Shown: positions 1-9,425 of the stretch, piece by piece
How positions within the stretch are numbered: the stretch's first letter is position 1
Layout of the letters: each line of letters starts with the position of its first letter
NCBI RefSeq assembly: GCF_000516985.1
Contig: NW_006917094.1
Location: 2,914,001-2,978,000 of the forward strand
Reading direction: 5' to 3'
From: Pestalotiopsis fici W106-1
Taxonomy: Eukaryota > Ascomycota > Sordariomycetes > Amphisphaeriales > Sporocadaceae
Length of the DNA: 64,000 nucleotides
Position numbers and translations under genes: made by a program
Notes under the pieces: generated by a model
The model's input: only the letters and a program-made list of their open reading frames with translations
The model's database searches: none
Told to the model about the DNA's origin: nothing

Positions 1-266
1 AACTTGAAACCATTCCAAAAGACTGCAAATTTCATGTTTACCATGCATCATTCACGAGCTTCCAACGACTACCATGGTTCGGGCCGTCAGCGGAGGGCCC
101 CGAACTAATGAGTGATAACATGACTAATGAGACCCTGTCACTGGTACATCTTTAGGTTCTATCGAGTACATGTATCGTCTTGATTCGTTCTCAAAGATGA
201 ATTGACGGCATAAACCTGAGTGTTCAGGGCTATAGCTATTCTGCATAGCACATTGGCTTTCCAAGA

Positions 267-872
267 CTAATGCTCATTGCTGGCTAATGGGCGTGGGTTT
301 CTCAGAAAGATCCTCAGCAAGGGCTGCCACAAGAAAGATATTTCGAACGGTCTTGAATGTTGAACAACCATTTGCAAGGAGCTGTCACTATTCGGGCGCA
401 GCCAGATCTGCCGCAGGTCTTGCTTGTCTCGTTCAGACCACTCATGATGGCCTATCGGCCCACGACAGACAGACATGTAGAGTTTGTCTGCCCACTCGAT
501 CAAGGTTGGCATATTTCCTTGTACTCTACCGTCATGCAAAGGGCCCGGGACGCGAATTGTGTGGGCATCTCTAAGCGGCATGTGTCGATGATCTTCCGGC
601 TCGCCGTAATGTACTCTTTGGTCATCTTCCGAGAGTCTCTTGAATTGAAGGTGAACAAATTCCTTATGACGGTATCCAATACATCCAATGAGCGACAGTG
701 TCATGTCGAGATTCTGCAAGATTTCGCTCCTGACTGCAAGCTCGGCAGCCTTCCGCAAGGTATGCGAAACACGAGAGCAAGTCGCCCAGATCTCCGGAAA
801 GTTGCTTCTGTTGGCCATATGGCCTAGAATAAGTGCCCAGATCTCGATGGGCAAGGTAATACTACTCTCCAT
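267..872 (-). CDS. F-box-like protein, 201 aa
   Basis: This is a single-exon gene that runs from an ATG at 872 to TAG at 267. The first 45 or so residues have the pattern of a fungal F-box: LPIEIWALIL, then a helix containing a tryptophan (EIWATCSRV) and a hydrophobic end. Such boxes bind Skp1 in SCF ubiquitin ligases. The rest (about residues 50-201) shows no repeat or domain I can name, so any substrate-binding part is unknown. A short F-box protein without LRR or WD repeats is common in filamentous fungi. It could also be the N-terminal part of a longer, spliced gene, although no continuation is obvious. The opposite strand carries shorter overlapping frames, which I take as shadows. Confidence 0.6.
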   Translation of the reverse strand: MESSITLPIEIWALILGHMANRSNFPEIWATCSRVSHTLRKAAELAVRSEILQNLDMTLSLIGCIGYRHKEFVHLQFKRLSEDDQRVHYGEPEDHRHMPLRDAHTIRVPGPLHDGRVQGNMPTLIEWADKLYMSVCRGPIGHHEWSERDKQDLRQIWLRPNSDSSLQMVVQHSRPFEISFLWQPLLRIFLRNPRPLASNEH

Positions 873-2068
873 GGTATCAAAATTGAGGACTGACGGTACG
901 GTGCTGATAGGATTTGTGTTGTGATAATACCCGTGTATGGGATATCCGATATATATGTATTTTCAAAGATGGTGATGAGCAAGTTGCCATTTTCCTGCAA
1001 AGTTTTTATGCTTTTTTTTTTCCTTCCGTGTTGGTGATTTTACTGACGTCAATGCATGTACAGAGTGAATTGGAAATCACGACCTTCTTTGTCCTGGTGA
1101 CTGGTAATCAAGCATGTACAATAAGAGCCGCAAACGGCAAGCGCTCATAGAGGCAAACACGCGGTTATGTAAGGGAACTATTTACAGTTTTCATCGGCCA
1201 TGACAATATTCAAGGTTTCTTGAAATTCAAACCACCGCAGATCAAAGCTTGTTCAAGAATTTGCTTCGAGATGGCATACAGAACTCTAATAGAGTGAGTC
1301 ACGTGGTGATCCATATTATCACTTACATGCTACCCAATGTTAGTAGGAGGTAGACTGTTCTTGGCAAGTTTGAATCAACTTTTATGCTGAGCCTAAACTT
1401 AAGATGCAAAGAATGCTCCGAGATGGTAGAGTTTGTACATAATATGCATGAGTGATAGATACTGAATAAATAAAGACGCGAGTTATGTTCCGTGCAAAAA
1501 ACAAGACAATGGTTGGATGAATATCTCTACTCGTAGATGAATGCTTGTGATTTGGGATAATAAGCGGTAAGAATTCGGCTAAAATACCGAGCTGCTGGTT
1601 GACCTTGAGGAAGGTACCCCACAGTTAGGCTGTTTGGTCCGTGCACTTATCGCATCCGGACCCCACAATGTTGAACGCTTCCATGTTTGATGGCATGGCG
1701 ATTTGATTGACTGATCTGCCCAAAAAGACGATACTTCTTTCATCCTTTTATTAATCCAGTCGCCCGCAACCCGCCGACTCAGCTCGTCATTTCGCCTTGG
1801 GGGGGAACATTCGCTTCGTTTGGTCCCCGCGACGACTCATTCCGCCGATTTATCCAAACTCCTATTGGTATCATTCACTTGACAACCAGCGAGCGCAGAG
1901 AGGTTTCTTTCTCTCCCCAGCTACATACACTACATACCACCCTCCCCAACTTTGGTGTAGTACGTAGTAGTAGTTGATCGACACCCTTGCAAATCAATTC
2001 ACCCCGATCCCGCCATTCGACTTTCCTTCTCAACGCCCTTCCCATCTCAACCAGAAACCGACGACAAG
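873..2068. other. Intergenic, promoter side of TFIIS
   Basis: About 1.2 kb separates the divergent F-box-like and TFIIS genes. The part next to TFIIS (about 1730-2068) is C/T-rich, with a G run near 1800, as expected of a fungal housekeeping promoter and 5' leader. I see no further gene. Confidence 0.5.
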
Positions 2069-3234
2069 ATGCCGATGGATGCGCGCGAACTGTCGCAGCG
2101 CGTCAAGACGCTGACCTCCTCGCTCGGCAAGAATGACCCTGCCGCCGACATCATCGCACAGCTGGAGTTGATCAAGAAGGAGCCTGCGCCCACTGAGGAA
2201 ATCTTGCGCGTGAGTCTACCAACGTCCTGCGATGACGTGCGACTGTAACCCCAATGTGCCCGATCAACTGTACCCCCAATGTGCCCAATCAACACATTGG
2301 CTCTTGCCTCCACAACAGCTCACTTTACCCAAGACCCTATTTGTCTTGCGACAGCGGTACATTCCCGATTTCCAGGAAACATTTGCTAACCTCCCAAATA
2401 GAGCACCAAGGCTGGTGTGGTGATTGCGAAGCTCAACAAGAACCCGAACAAGGACATTGCCAAGCTCGCCTCCGATATCGTGCTTAAGTGGCGCAAGAGC
2501 GTCGAGGCAGAGAAGAAAGCCCGCGCAAACAAGGGTCAGCCGTCACCATCGCCCGCTCCCGCCACCAAGCCTGCATCGCCAGCGTCCAAGTTGTCTGCTG
2601 GTGCAGGAAGGAAGTTTGAGGGCGATCTCGAGAAGCGTGACTTCCGCAGAGAGGGTGTCGACAAGAATCGAACTGGCAACGCAGAGCGCGACAACGTTAT
2701 TGGCCTCCTCTGGAATGGTCTCGCCTACCGTTGCGACGAGTCGGCCGACTTTGTGCTTCAGCGCGCCCTCGAGGTCGAGAATGCGCTCTACAAACTCTTC
2801 AACGGAACCCCTATGGGATACAAGGAGAAGTGTCGCTCTCTGTTTTCGAATTTGAAGGGCAAGACCAATGCCGAGCTCGGCCAAAGCGTCATGTCGGGCA
2901 ACATCTCAGCTGAGCGATTTGTCCGCATGTCGAGTCAAGAGCTCATGTCGGCCGAACAGCGCAAGATCACCGCCGAGCTTGAAAAGGAGAACATGAACAA
3001 GGCACAGGTTCCCATGGCCGAGAAGAGCATCAGCGAGGAGCTTACATGCGGCAATTGCAAGCAGAAGAAGGTCAGCTACTCGCAAGCACAAACACGAAGT
3101 GCTGATGAACCGATGACCACTTTCTGCGAATGCATGAACTGTGGAAAGCGTTGGAAGGTAAGAAAGAGATCCTCTACAAAATGTAGGCCTCTAGCCATTA
3201 AGCAATTACTGACAATTATGTACAGTTCTCGTAG
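2069..3234 (+). CDS. DST1: Transcription elongation factor TFIIS
   Basis: TFIIS rescues backtracked RNA polymerase II in the nucleus by stimulating transcript cleavage. The model has three exons: 2069-2209, 2402-3157 and 3226-3234. They encode 301 aa, a normal length for the family. The short first exon holds the start of the N-terminal LW/TFIIN domain. The middle holds the central Pol II-binding domain (EKRDFRREGVDKNRTGNAER to about residue 230). The C-terminus is a zinc ribbon with CGNC and CMNC pairs and the acidic hairpin RSADEP, whose Asp-Glu pair is catalytic. The last exon codes only Phe-Ser-stop, giving the usual RWKFS end. The introns are 192 nt (GTGAGT donor) and 68 nt (GTAAGA donor). 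The gene is convergent with the next one. Confidence 0.95.
2244..2293 (+). repeat. 25-bp tandem duplication in TFIIS intron 1
   Basis: Units 2244-2268 and 2269-2293 are 25 bp each and differ at only two positions. Both contain CCAATGTGCCC. The duplication lies wholly inside the first intron, so it does not alter the protein. Confidence 0.8.
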
Positions 3235-3595
3235 TGCCTTGTTTTCATCAAGGATCCGACACTCTGGGTCAAGGCGAAGAGTCAGACTGTTCTTATTATG
3301 AATTACGATAGTCCTGGACAGATTAGAGCGTGGACGGCGTTTGCTTGTCAATTCAGCGTCACCAGTTTTCTTGGTTGCGACGTAAGAGCCGCATCCTGGG
3401 GGCTTATTTTGTGTTTCTCGGTTCCATTGCTCTCACAAGCATGGATGATACATCTGTAGCAAGAATAGCTACGGTGCGAATGTACAATAGATCACAGACC
3501 TCTGTATAGACCATACGGACGTTGGGGCTCTGTGTCAAAAGTGTTCATCGCCGGCAAACGTAATGCCCGGCGGTGTATCACGATCGCCTCGTTGG
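3235..3595. other. Convergent 3' intergenic region
   Basis: These 361 bp lie between the stop codons of TFIIS (+) and the cysteine-synthase-like gene (-). They must hold both 3' ends and poly(A) sites. No other feature is seen. Confidence 0.5.
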
Positions 3596-4975
3596 TCATT
3601 TTCCGGCGGGACTGAGTCCCAAGAATCCGAACAGATCGTCTGTGTCCTCTTGCTCTTCTAATCCCGATTCTCCGACCTTTTTCCAGAACTTGCTCAAATG
3701 TCTTGTGCCCGAATCGCAAAGTACGGTCACTACTCGGCTCCCTTCGGGTAGCTTCATGGCGGCGGCCACGGCGGCGACGCAGTTCACCGAGCTACTACTG
3801 CCCACAAAGATTCCGTCGTGCTCTACTAACCACCGCGCCATCTTGCATGCCTGCTCATCAGATACCTTTACGGCATCTGTAATGTAATCTCGGCCCGCAT
3901 TGAAGTTGTTTGTGATTCTGTTGATACCGATGCCCTCCACAATGGTGTCGACTTGTTGCCGCCGTCGAGTACCTTCCTTTTCCGTTGCCGAGTACATGAC
4001 TCCGTACTTTACCTTGTTGTAAAGCCCGCTGCCCTGGGGATCTGCCAGTACAATTTTAAGATCATCCAACTTGGCTTCCTCCTTCAAGTACTTGGTCACG
4101 CCCGAAATGGTCCCACCCGTGCCTGCACCAGCAACAAAGGCCGAGATCTCACCACCAGTCTGGTAGTAGATCTCAGGTCCCGTAGTATTGAAGTGCGCAA
4201 GCCAGTTGGCCCCACTCTCAAACTGGTCCGCAAAGAAGCCGTTGCTCTCGACCCTCCGGTCTGCGGTATGCTCCTTGGCGCGGCGACGGGCAAGGTTGAC
4301 AAAGTGGTCCGGCGAGGTGATGGGGGCGACGCGGACGCGCTCCACGGTGGCGCCGAGGTGGTGCAACAGATCTGATTTCTCCTTGGCTTGGTCGTCGGGC
4401 ATGCAAATGTGCGCCTTGTAGCCCTTGGCCCGGGCTAGCGCCGCCAGCGAGATGCCTGTGCTGCCCACGGTGCCCTCATAAATAGTATCGCCACGGCCCG
4501 GAACCAGCAGGCCTGCGGCCTCGCCTGCCTGGATCATGGACAGGGCCACCCGGTCCTTGGGGCTGTTGCCGGCGCCATTGAGGAACTCGGCCTTGGCCAT
4601 GATGGTACGTCCCGTGGCGTCCGAGAGCGACTTGATCTCCACCAGCGGCGTATTACCTATGCAGCCCTCGATGCCCACGACGGGGCCGGCGGTGGGCGGG
4701 AGCAGATGCGGCGGAGTGGCGTCGGCCTTGTCGTCATGGTCCTCCAGCTCCACAGGGCCCCAGAAGAAGCTTGACCGCCGCCTGGCCGTATCGGCCTCGG
4801 TAGCTAGGCTGAGCCTGCGCGAGGACTTGCGTGCCGTGCGTCGTTTGCTCTGCTGGTATCGCCTCTCCAGTTCCGGATAAAAGTCTTTGAAGCCCAGAGT
4901 GACGCATACGCCCACGACAAAGGCGACGGCCACTGCCGCGGTGCCGTAAGCTTTGGGGTGAGAGCTTAAAGACAT
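3596..4975 (-). CDS. MCY1: Membrane-anchored cysteine-synthase-like PLP enzyme (Mcy1 type)
   Basis: This intronless gene encodes 459 aa. The fold-type II PLP core of the cysteine synthase/CBS family starts near residue 100 (IGNTPLVEI). The Schiff-base lysine is Lys140 in NSPKDR, followed by the substrate loop EGTVGSTGIS and the phosphate-binding glycine-rich stretch AGTGGTISG. Unlike soluble O-acetylserine sulfhydrylases it carries an N-terminal hydrophobic segment (about residues 11-29) followed by a basic region. This matches yeast Mcy1/YGR012W, a mitochondrial outer-membrane protein. The C-terminus keeps VVTVLCDSGTRHLSKFW. The in vivo reaction of this subgroup is not settled, so cysteine synthesis is inferred from the family. 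It is divergent from the NDUFAF7 gene with 379 bp between start codons. Confidence 0.88.
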   Translation of the reverse strand: MSLSSHPKAYGTAAVAVAFVVGVCVTLGFKDFYPELERRYQQSKRRTARKSSRRLSLATEADTARRRSSFFWGPVELEDHDDKADATPPHLLPPTAGPVVGIEGCIGNTPLVEIKSLSDATGRTIMAKAEFLNGAGNSPKDRVALSMIQAGEAAGLLVPGRGDTIYEGTVGSTGISLAALARAKGYKAHICMPDDQAKEKSDLLHHLGATVERVRVAPITSPDHFVNLARRRAKEHTADRRVESNGFFADQFESGANWLAHFNTTGPEIYYQTGGEISAFVAGAGTGGTISGVTKYLKEEAKLDDLKIVLADPQGSGLYNKVKYGVMYSATEKEGTRRRQQVDTIVEGIGINRITNNFNAGRDYITDAVKVSDEQACKMARWLVEHDGIFVGSSSSVNCVAAVAAAMKLPEGSRVVTVLCDSGTRHLSKFWKKVGESGLEEQEDTDDLFGFLGLSPAGK

Positions 4976-5354
4976 GTTTGGATAGACCTAATGATCATTG
5001 TTGCCTCATGTCGTTTGCATCCAATCCTGTTTTCATATATACAGTAGCTGAGTTTAAGATTTGAGACTTACAGAAAAGCTGATGAGACAAATTGCACTAT
5101 AACCTTTGTCATATGCACGTTACATAAAAATTGCATGAGACGCTGTTGGAATTGCGCCAACTGCCCCCACCTGTCTGTGGGTGAGCGTTGAAACAGAAAG
5201 AACGTGCCCACTAAGCATAACCAAATCAGGGGAGCTCGGGCCCTGGTCAGCGTTAATTCAACCGCCCAAAGAGCAAAGCTCAAAAGCTGGCCACCCTTCT
5301 GCCGAAGCAACCCCAAGTGTGTGGTGGTGGCATGTTTTCTTTGGCAACCAAACC
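4976..5354. promoter_or_regulatory. Shared divergent promoter region
   Basis: These 379 bp separate the start codons of the Mcy1-like (-) and NDUFAF7 (+) genes, so both promoters must lie here or overlap the leaders. Both products are predicted to be mitochondrial, so co-regulation is possible but not shown. I recognise no specific factor site. Confidence 0.4.
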
Positions 5355-6983
5355 ATGGACTCCCCCCTCGTGACGCAGCTCTTTCGACAGCTGTTCCGCC
5401 AACAACACTCGGCATGTCGTGCTCGGAGGACTATAGCGGCTCTGCCGTCGGCTGCTCTGCGTCACGGCCGCGGTGGCAGCACCGTTGTGTCGCCGTCGCA
5501 GGAGCAGAGGAGAGGCATGGCCTCGTCGGGGCGCCCAGGCGCAAGAGGCGCCACAAAACAGTTCGGCAAGGCCAATGAGAGCGATTGGCAGCAGAGAACA
5601 GAGTTATTCTCCTTTGACATGTCCGAAGAGTACAAATCGTACCCCTTGGTCACGGCAGAAGAGTTGGAGAGCAGGAAAGAGAGGCCGAGAAAGGTCAAGA
5701 TGCTGATGCGGGACTTCATTGATGGTGTGTACATGCAATGCCAATACTGGGTTTGGGCGCTCGTGGCATTCAACTAATATGCATCTATAGACAGTCTCTA
5801 TAATCCCCACTACGGCTATTTCTCAAAACAAGCCGTCATCTTTACGCCTGGTGAACCGTTCGACTTCAACTCGTTCAAAGACGAACCTGCCTTTGCTGAG
5901 GAAAACAGTCGGCGGTGGACCGAATTCGAGGACAAGCTCGACACGAAACTGACCGAGCCAAATGACACGCGGCAACTGTGGCATACGCCGACCGAATTGT
6001 TCCAGCCATATTACGGCCAAGCGATAGCTCGGTATCTCATGGCCAATTACATCATGAAGACCTACCCGTATCACGACCTGATTGTATACGAAATGGGTGC
6101 CGGAAGAGGAACCCTGATGATGAACATTCTCGACTACATTCGCGAGGAGGAACCGTCGGTTTACGACAGAGTCAAGTACAAGATCATTGAGATCAGTCCA
6201 TCGCTGGCCGCTATACAGAATTCTCAGCTTATGCGAGACGCTGCTAGCAAGGGGCACGCCGACAAGGTTGAAATCATCAACAAGTCCGTATTTGAGTGGA
6301 CGGAGCGTGTGCCGTCGCAATGCTTCTTCATTGCGCTCGAGGTTTTTGACAATTTTGCCCACGACATCATCCGCTACGACCTAAAGACGGAGGAGCCGCT
6401 GCAGGGTATGGTTCTGATTACGGAGAACAACGATTTTTACGAGTTCTACGAGCCAGTGTTGGATCCAGTCGCTGCGAGATTCTTGCGCGTGAGGCACGCA
6501 GCCACCAATGGTCGATACCAAGTCCCTTACAGCAACAGCAAGGCTGTGCGCTGGCTCAAGCAGCAGATGCCCTTTGCGCCCAACCTCAGTGACGCCGAGT
6601 ACATACCAACGAGGCTCATGCAGTTCTTTGACATTCTGGAAAAGTACTTTCCCGCTCATAGACTCGTGACGAGCGATTTCCACACCTTGTCCGACGCCGT
6701 CAAGGGCTTGAACAGTCCAGTGGTGCAGACACGATATCAGCGGCGCATGATTCCCGTCACCACGCCTCTCGTCCATCAGGGCTACTTTGATATCTTGTTC
6801 CCAACCGACTTTAGGACGACAGAAGCCATGTACGGCGCCGTCACGGGCAAGCTGTCCAAGGTCATGTCGCACGAGGAATTCATGCGTCGTTGGGCTTTTG
6901 TAGAGGACACCACGGTACAGAGCGGAGAGAATCCATTGCTGAGCTGGTATAAAAATGCCAGTGTCATGATCACGACGAATTAA
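5355..6983 (+). CDS. NDUFAF7: Mitochondrial SAM methyltransferase NDUFAF7 / MidA
   Basis: This is a complex I assembly factor. The human protein symmetrically dimethylates an arginine of NDUFS2 in the matrix. There are two exons, 5355-5724 and 5791-6983, joined across a 66-nt intron with a GTGTGT donor. They give 520 aa. The first 60 or so residues are Arg/Ser/Ala-rich without acidic residues, as in a matrix targeting peptide. The SAM-binding motif I is YEMGAGRGTL (about residues 223-232), preceded by the family stretch FQPYYGQAIA. GYFS.QAVIF near the exon junction is also typical of the DUF185/Methyltransf_28 family. The length is somewhat above the usual 430-480 because of the leader and a C-terminal extension. 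The ATG at 5355 is the first that gives a targeting sequence. Confidence 0.92.
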
Positions 6984-7854
6984 GTAAAGAGATAGAAATC
7001 TGTATAAAAGATATGTATAAATTCGACACTACTTGTTTGTGGTTACCTCCGCGCTGTGCTTGTGACCATGGATGTTTTTTTTCTTCTCTGTTCTGTATTT
7101 TAATTATTTTTGAGACCATTCGAAGCAGAAAGAGTTCCACATCACTCTATCGTTTTCTGTAGACATGACAGACCATGCTTGCAAGCCAGGAACTTCATGG
7201 TGCCAATGCTAGATGAGATAATGACAGTTTGCTCCCCTTTCAAAGTCAGACACATGATGGCTTTCCCAGAGATGGAATACCATAGATTGACCTGAAACGT
7301 AAACTGATTCGATTTTTAAAAGCGAATTAATAATGGAGTTCAGTAATGCTGCTGTTGAAAACCAACTTCTGGAATGTGAACCCATACCTACTAGGTACGT
7401 AGTAAATGCAAAATATGACGTCTTGAATGGAATTATACAATAGAAATGAAATCAATGTCCGACTGGTCTTCCTACCTTGGCAGTAACGAATAGTGGACAA
7501 CTTTTGGTTAATAATGCATACCAGGGGTAAGCCTGGCGAACAACAATTAGAGTCCCATTTGTCCATTTGGCTTCAACAGGACAAACCACAACAGCACGGC
7601 AATCTTCACCATTTATATCCAGCTCAACAGCCAGAAGTGATGGTGCCTGGTTGGGACACGCTTGGAGACGTACTCGTCGAGGTACAAATAGACAGCCTGC
7701 TTGTTTGCACATGCGTTACAAAATAGTCATAAAAGCCCTGCAACTTTTTAGATTACAGTGAGAAGGTAGAATCAAGTTGATATTTTATTTAGATGGAGAT
7801 CTACAATCAGGTTGGAAGGGCAAAAAGGGTTGAGGGTTACCAAAAAAAAAAAGG
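6984..7854. other. Intergenic, nothing recognised
   Basis: This 871-bp A/T-rich stretch between the NDUFAF7 stop and the tRNA-like gene has only short chance frames on both strands. Confidence 0.5.
7841..7852 (-). terminator. RNA polymerase III terminator (poly-T)
   Basis: On the minus strand a run of 11 T starts a few bases after the discriminator base of the tRNA-like gene. A run of four or more T is the standard Pol III stop signal. Its exact placement is a strong sign that the tRNA-like unit is or was transcribed. Confidence 0.7.
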
Positions 7855-7976
7855 CAACCTGACTGGGAGTTGAACCCAGGAAATCTCCTACACAGACCTC
7901 GAGCGGGTAGTAGTTTGATTCGCCCTAGAAGTCGTCAGCCTTTTCGGAGAGGTGCTTACCACTGCACCACCAGGTT
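7855..7976 (-). tRNA. tRNA-like gene with about 50-nt insertion in anticodon arm
   Basis: Read on the minus strand, an acceptor stem AACCTGG/TCAGGTT pairs with one G-U, followed by a G discriminator. The D arm is GTGC-loop-GCAC and includes box A (TGGTGCAGTGG). The T arm is CTGGG-TTCAACT-CCCAG and includes box B (GGTTCAACTCC). Anticodon stem halves TCTCC and GGAGA pair perfectly but enclose 57 nt. That fits a 7-nt loop plus a 50-nt intron, leaving a 72-nt mature tRNA. A T11 terminator follows at once. I cannot assign an anticodon. With the usual intron site after position 37 the loop begins GAAAAG and lacks U33. Taking the last seven bases gives C-U-GUG-U-A, which would be His but has an unusual position 37. 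It may be a real intron-bearing tRNA or a decayed one. Confidence 0.6.
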
Positions 7977-9425
7977 GAAAGAAAACGAGACTATTTTCAT
8001 TCAAGACACCTGGGTGGTCAGGAGATTGCAAACGGGATGGGGGGTCTTGCGCACTACTGGTTGCCCAGTCAGCCTCCCCTCACTCATTCATTCATTCAGA
8101 GAGCAAATGCCGTTTGTCCCTTGTTTCGTTGCCTGCGATGTTCACTCTGTTTGCTTTCAGTTCATTGTCCTTGTTTGATGAATGGTGTCATCCTTCCTTT
8201 GTGTCTGTGGCAAGTGCGTTTCCATAGAGACATGATTTATATTACCTGTAGAGTTTATGATGATATCCAATATTTCAAATCTCCCAACTACGCCACATAA
8301 ACTCGGCAGCATTTCCCTTGGTTATCTTATGCCTTGACTATGTATTGACTCAACACCACACTTTCAAGATATCGGATGTTGAGCATACTGAATATTGGAA
8401 AAATGGCAAGTCATAAGTGGGATACATCAGACGAGCGTAAATGGTGAACAACTCCTGGGGCGTTTGATACGCGCTGCATAATTGATCATGGCATCGCTCA
8501 TCATAGAAAATTGTTGTGATTGCTTTTCTTTTCTCTTTCTTGGACCCTGGTTTTATCCAGCATAATATATGCAGTGATCAGCATATGCCGAAATAAATAT
8601 CCAAGAGTCCATCAGCAAGTTGTTTTATTCAATCATTACATAGCCGTCTCAACATACGTCTCGTCACTCGGCTGTAAAAGAGCATTACGTTATCATAGTA
8701 TCGGTAGCAGCAAATCCGCGGAGTCCGAATAATCCAGGCAGCAAATGCTCAATACATCTTGAAACGTGTATACTATTGTTATGGCTCCACTTTCATCACC
8801 AATCAAACTATGAAAGCATGGTCATATACGCTTGGCGCGCGGAAACACCCCCAAAAATGCCAATTTCTTGCCGGGACCTTTGAGACTGGCAGACGACAAT
8901 CCCGGTCCTCACGCTACCTGGACTACATGTCCTGATTGATCAATGCCGCTGGTCTGATTTCTGACAACCGGAGACCGTCGCATCCGTGTCTAGATGACGC
9001 GATTTCGAGTAAACAATGCTAGCAAGACCCCGTGTTATACTGCCCTTTTTGGCTGAGTTGCCTAAGCTGACGATGATTCCAACGGCACAACTTCCGCCCG
9101 AAGTGACCCACAGGACCTTGAGCCGGCTTATAATCAGGTATTGAAGCTGACGGGAGCGGTCAAAGCGCGTTTGGTTCCGATTGGTGATATTTTACGTAGG
9201 AGACAAGGATTGACTGATTATCTTTAGATCAGATAAGATTGCTTGGCATCGTATCCTTGGCATCTGATCTGATTAAAATGCTTGGCATTTCTCTTATATC
9301 CGAGCCGCACTCGTATACTAAAGGGCAAGGCCATGCTCATTTTCAAGCTGGCCATTGACACAATTAACTCGTCGAATTAACCATCATTTAGTAGCTATTT
9401 CATTAATTTAATTAATTTGAATAAA
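7977..9425. other. Intergenic, promoter side of MFS transporter
   Basis: This is 1.45 kb without a credible coding frame. The proximal 200 bp before the transporter contain the repeat-rich block described separately. The leader just before the ATG is very A/T-rich. Confidence 0.5.
9218..9289. promoter_or_regulatory. Repeat block with GATA motifs upstream of MFS gene
   Basis: Three copies of CTTGGCAT (core 9243-9249, 9257-9263, 9282-9288) alternate with a 9-bp inverted repeat, AGATCAGAT at 9226-9234 against ATCTGATCT at 9262-9270. HGATAR-type sites (TTATCT at 9218, AGATAAG at 9231) lie in the same block. Fungal GATA factors such as AreA bind HGATAR, so nitrogen control is a possible but unproven reading. 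The block ends about 135 bp before the start codon. Confidence 0.45.
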
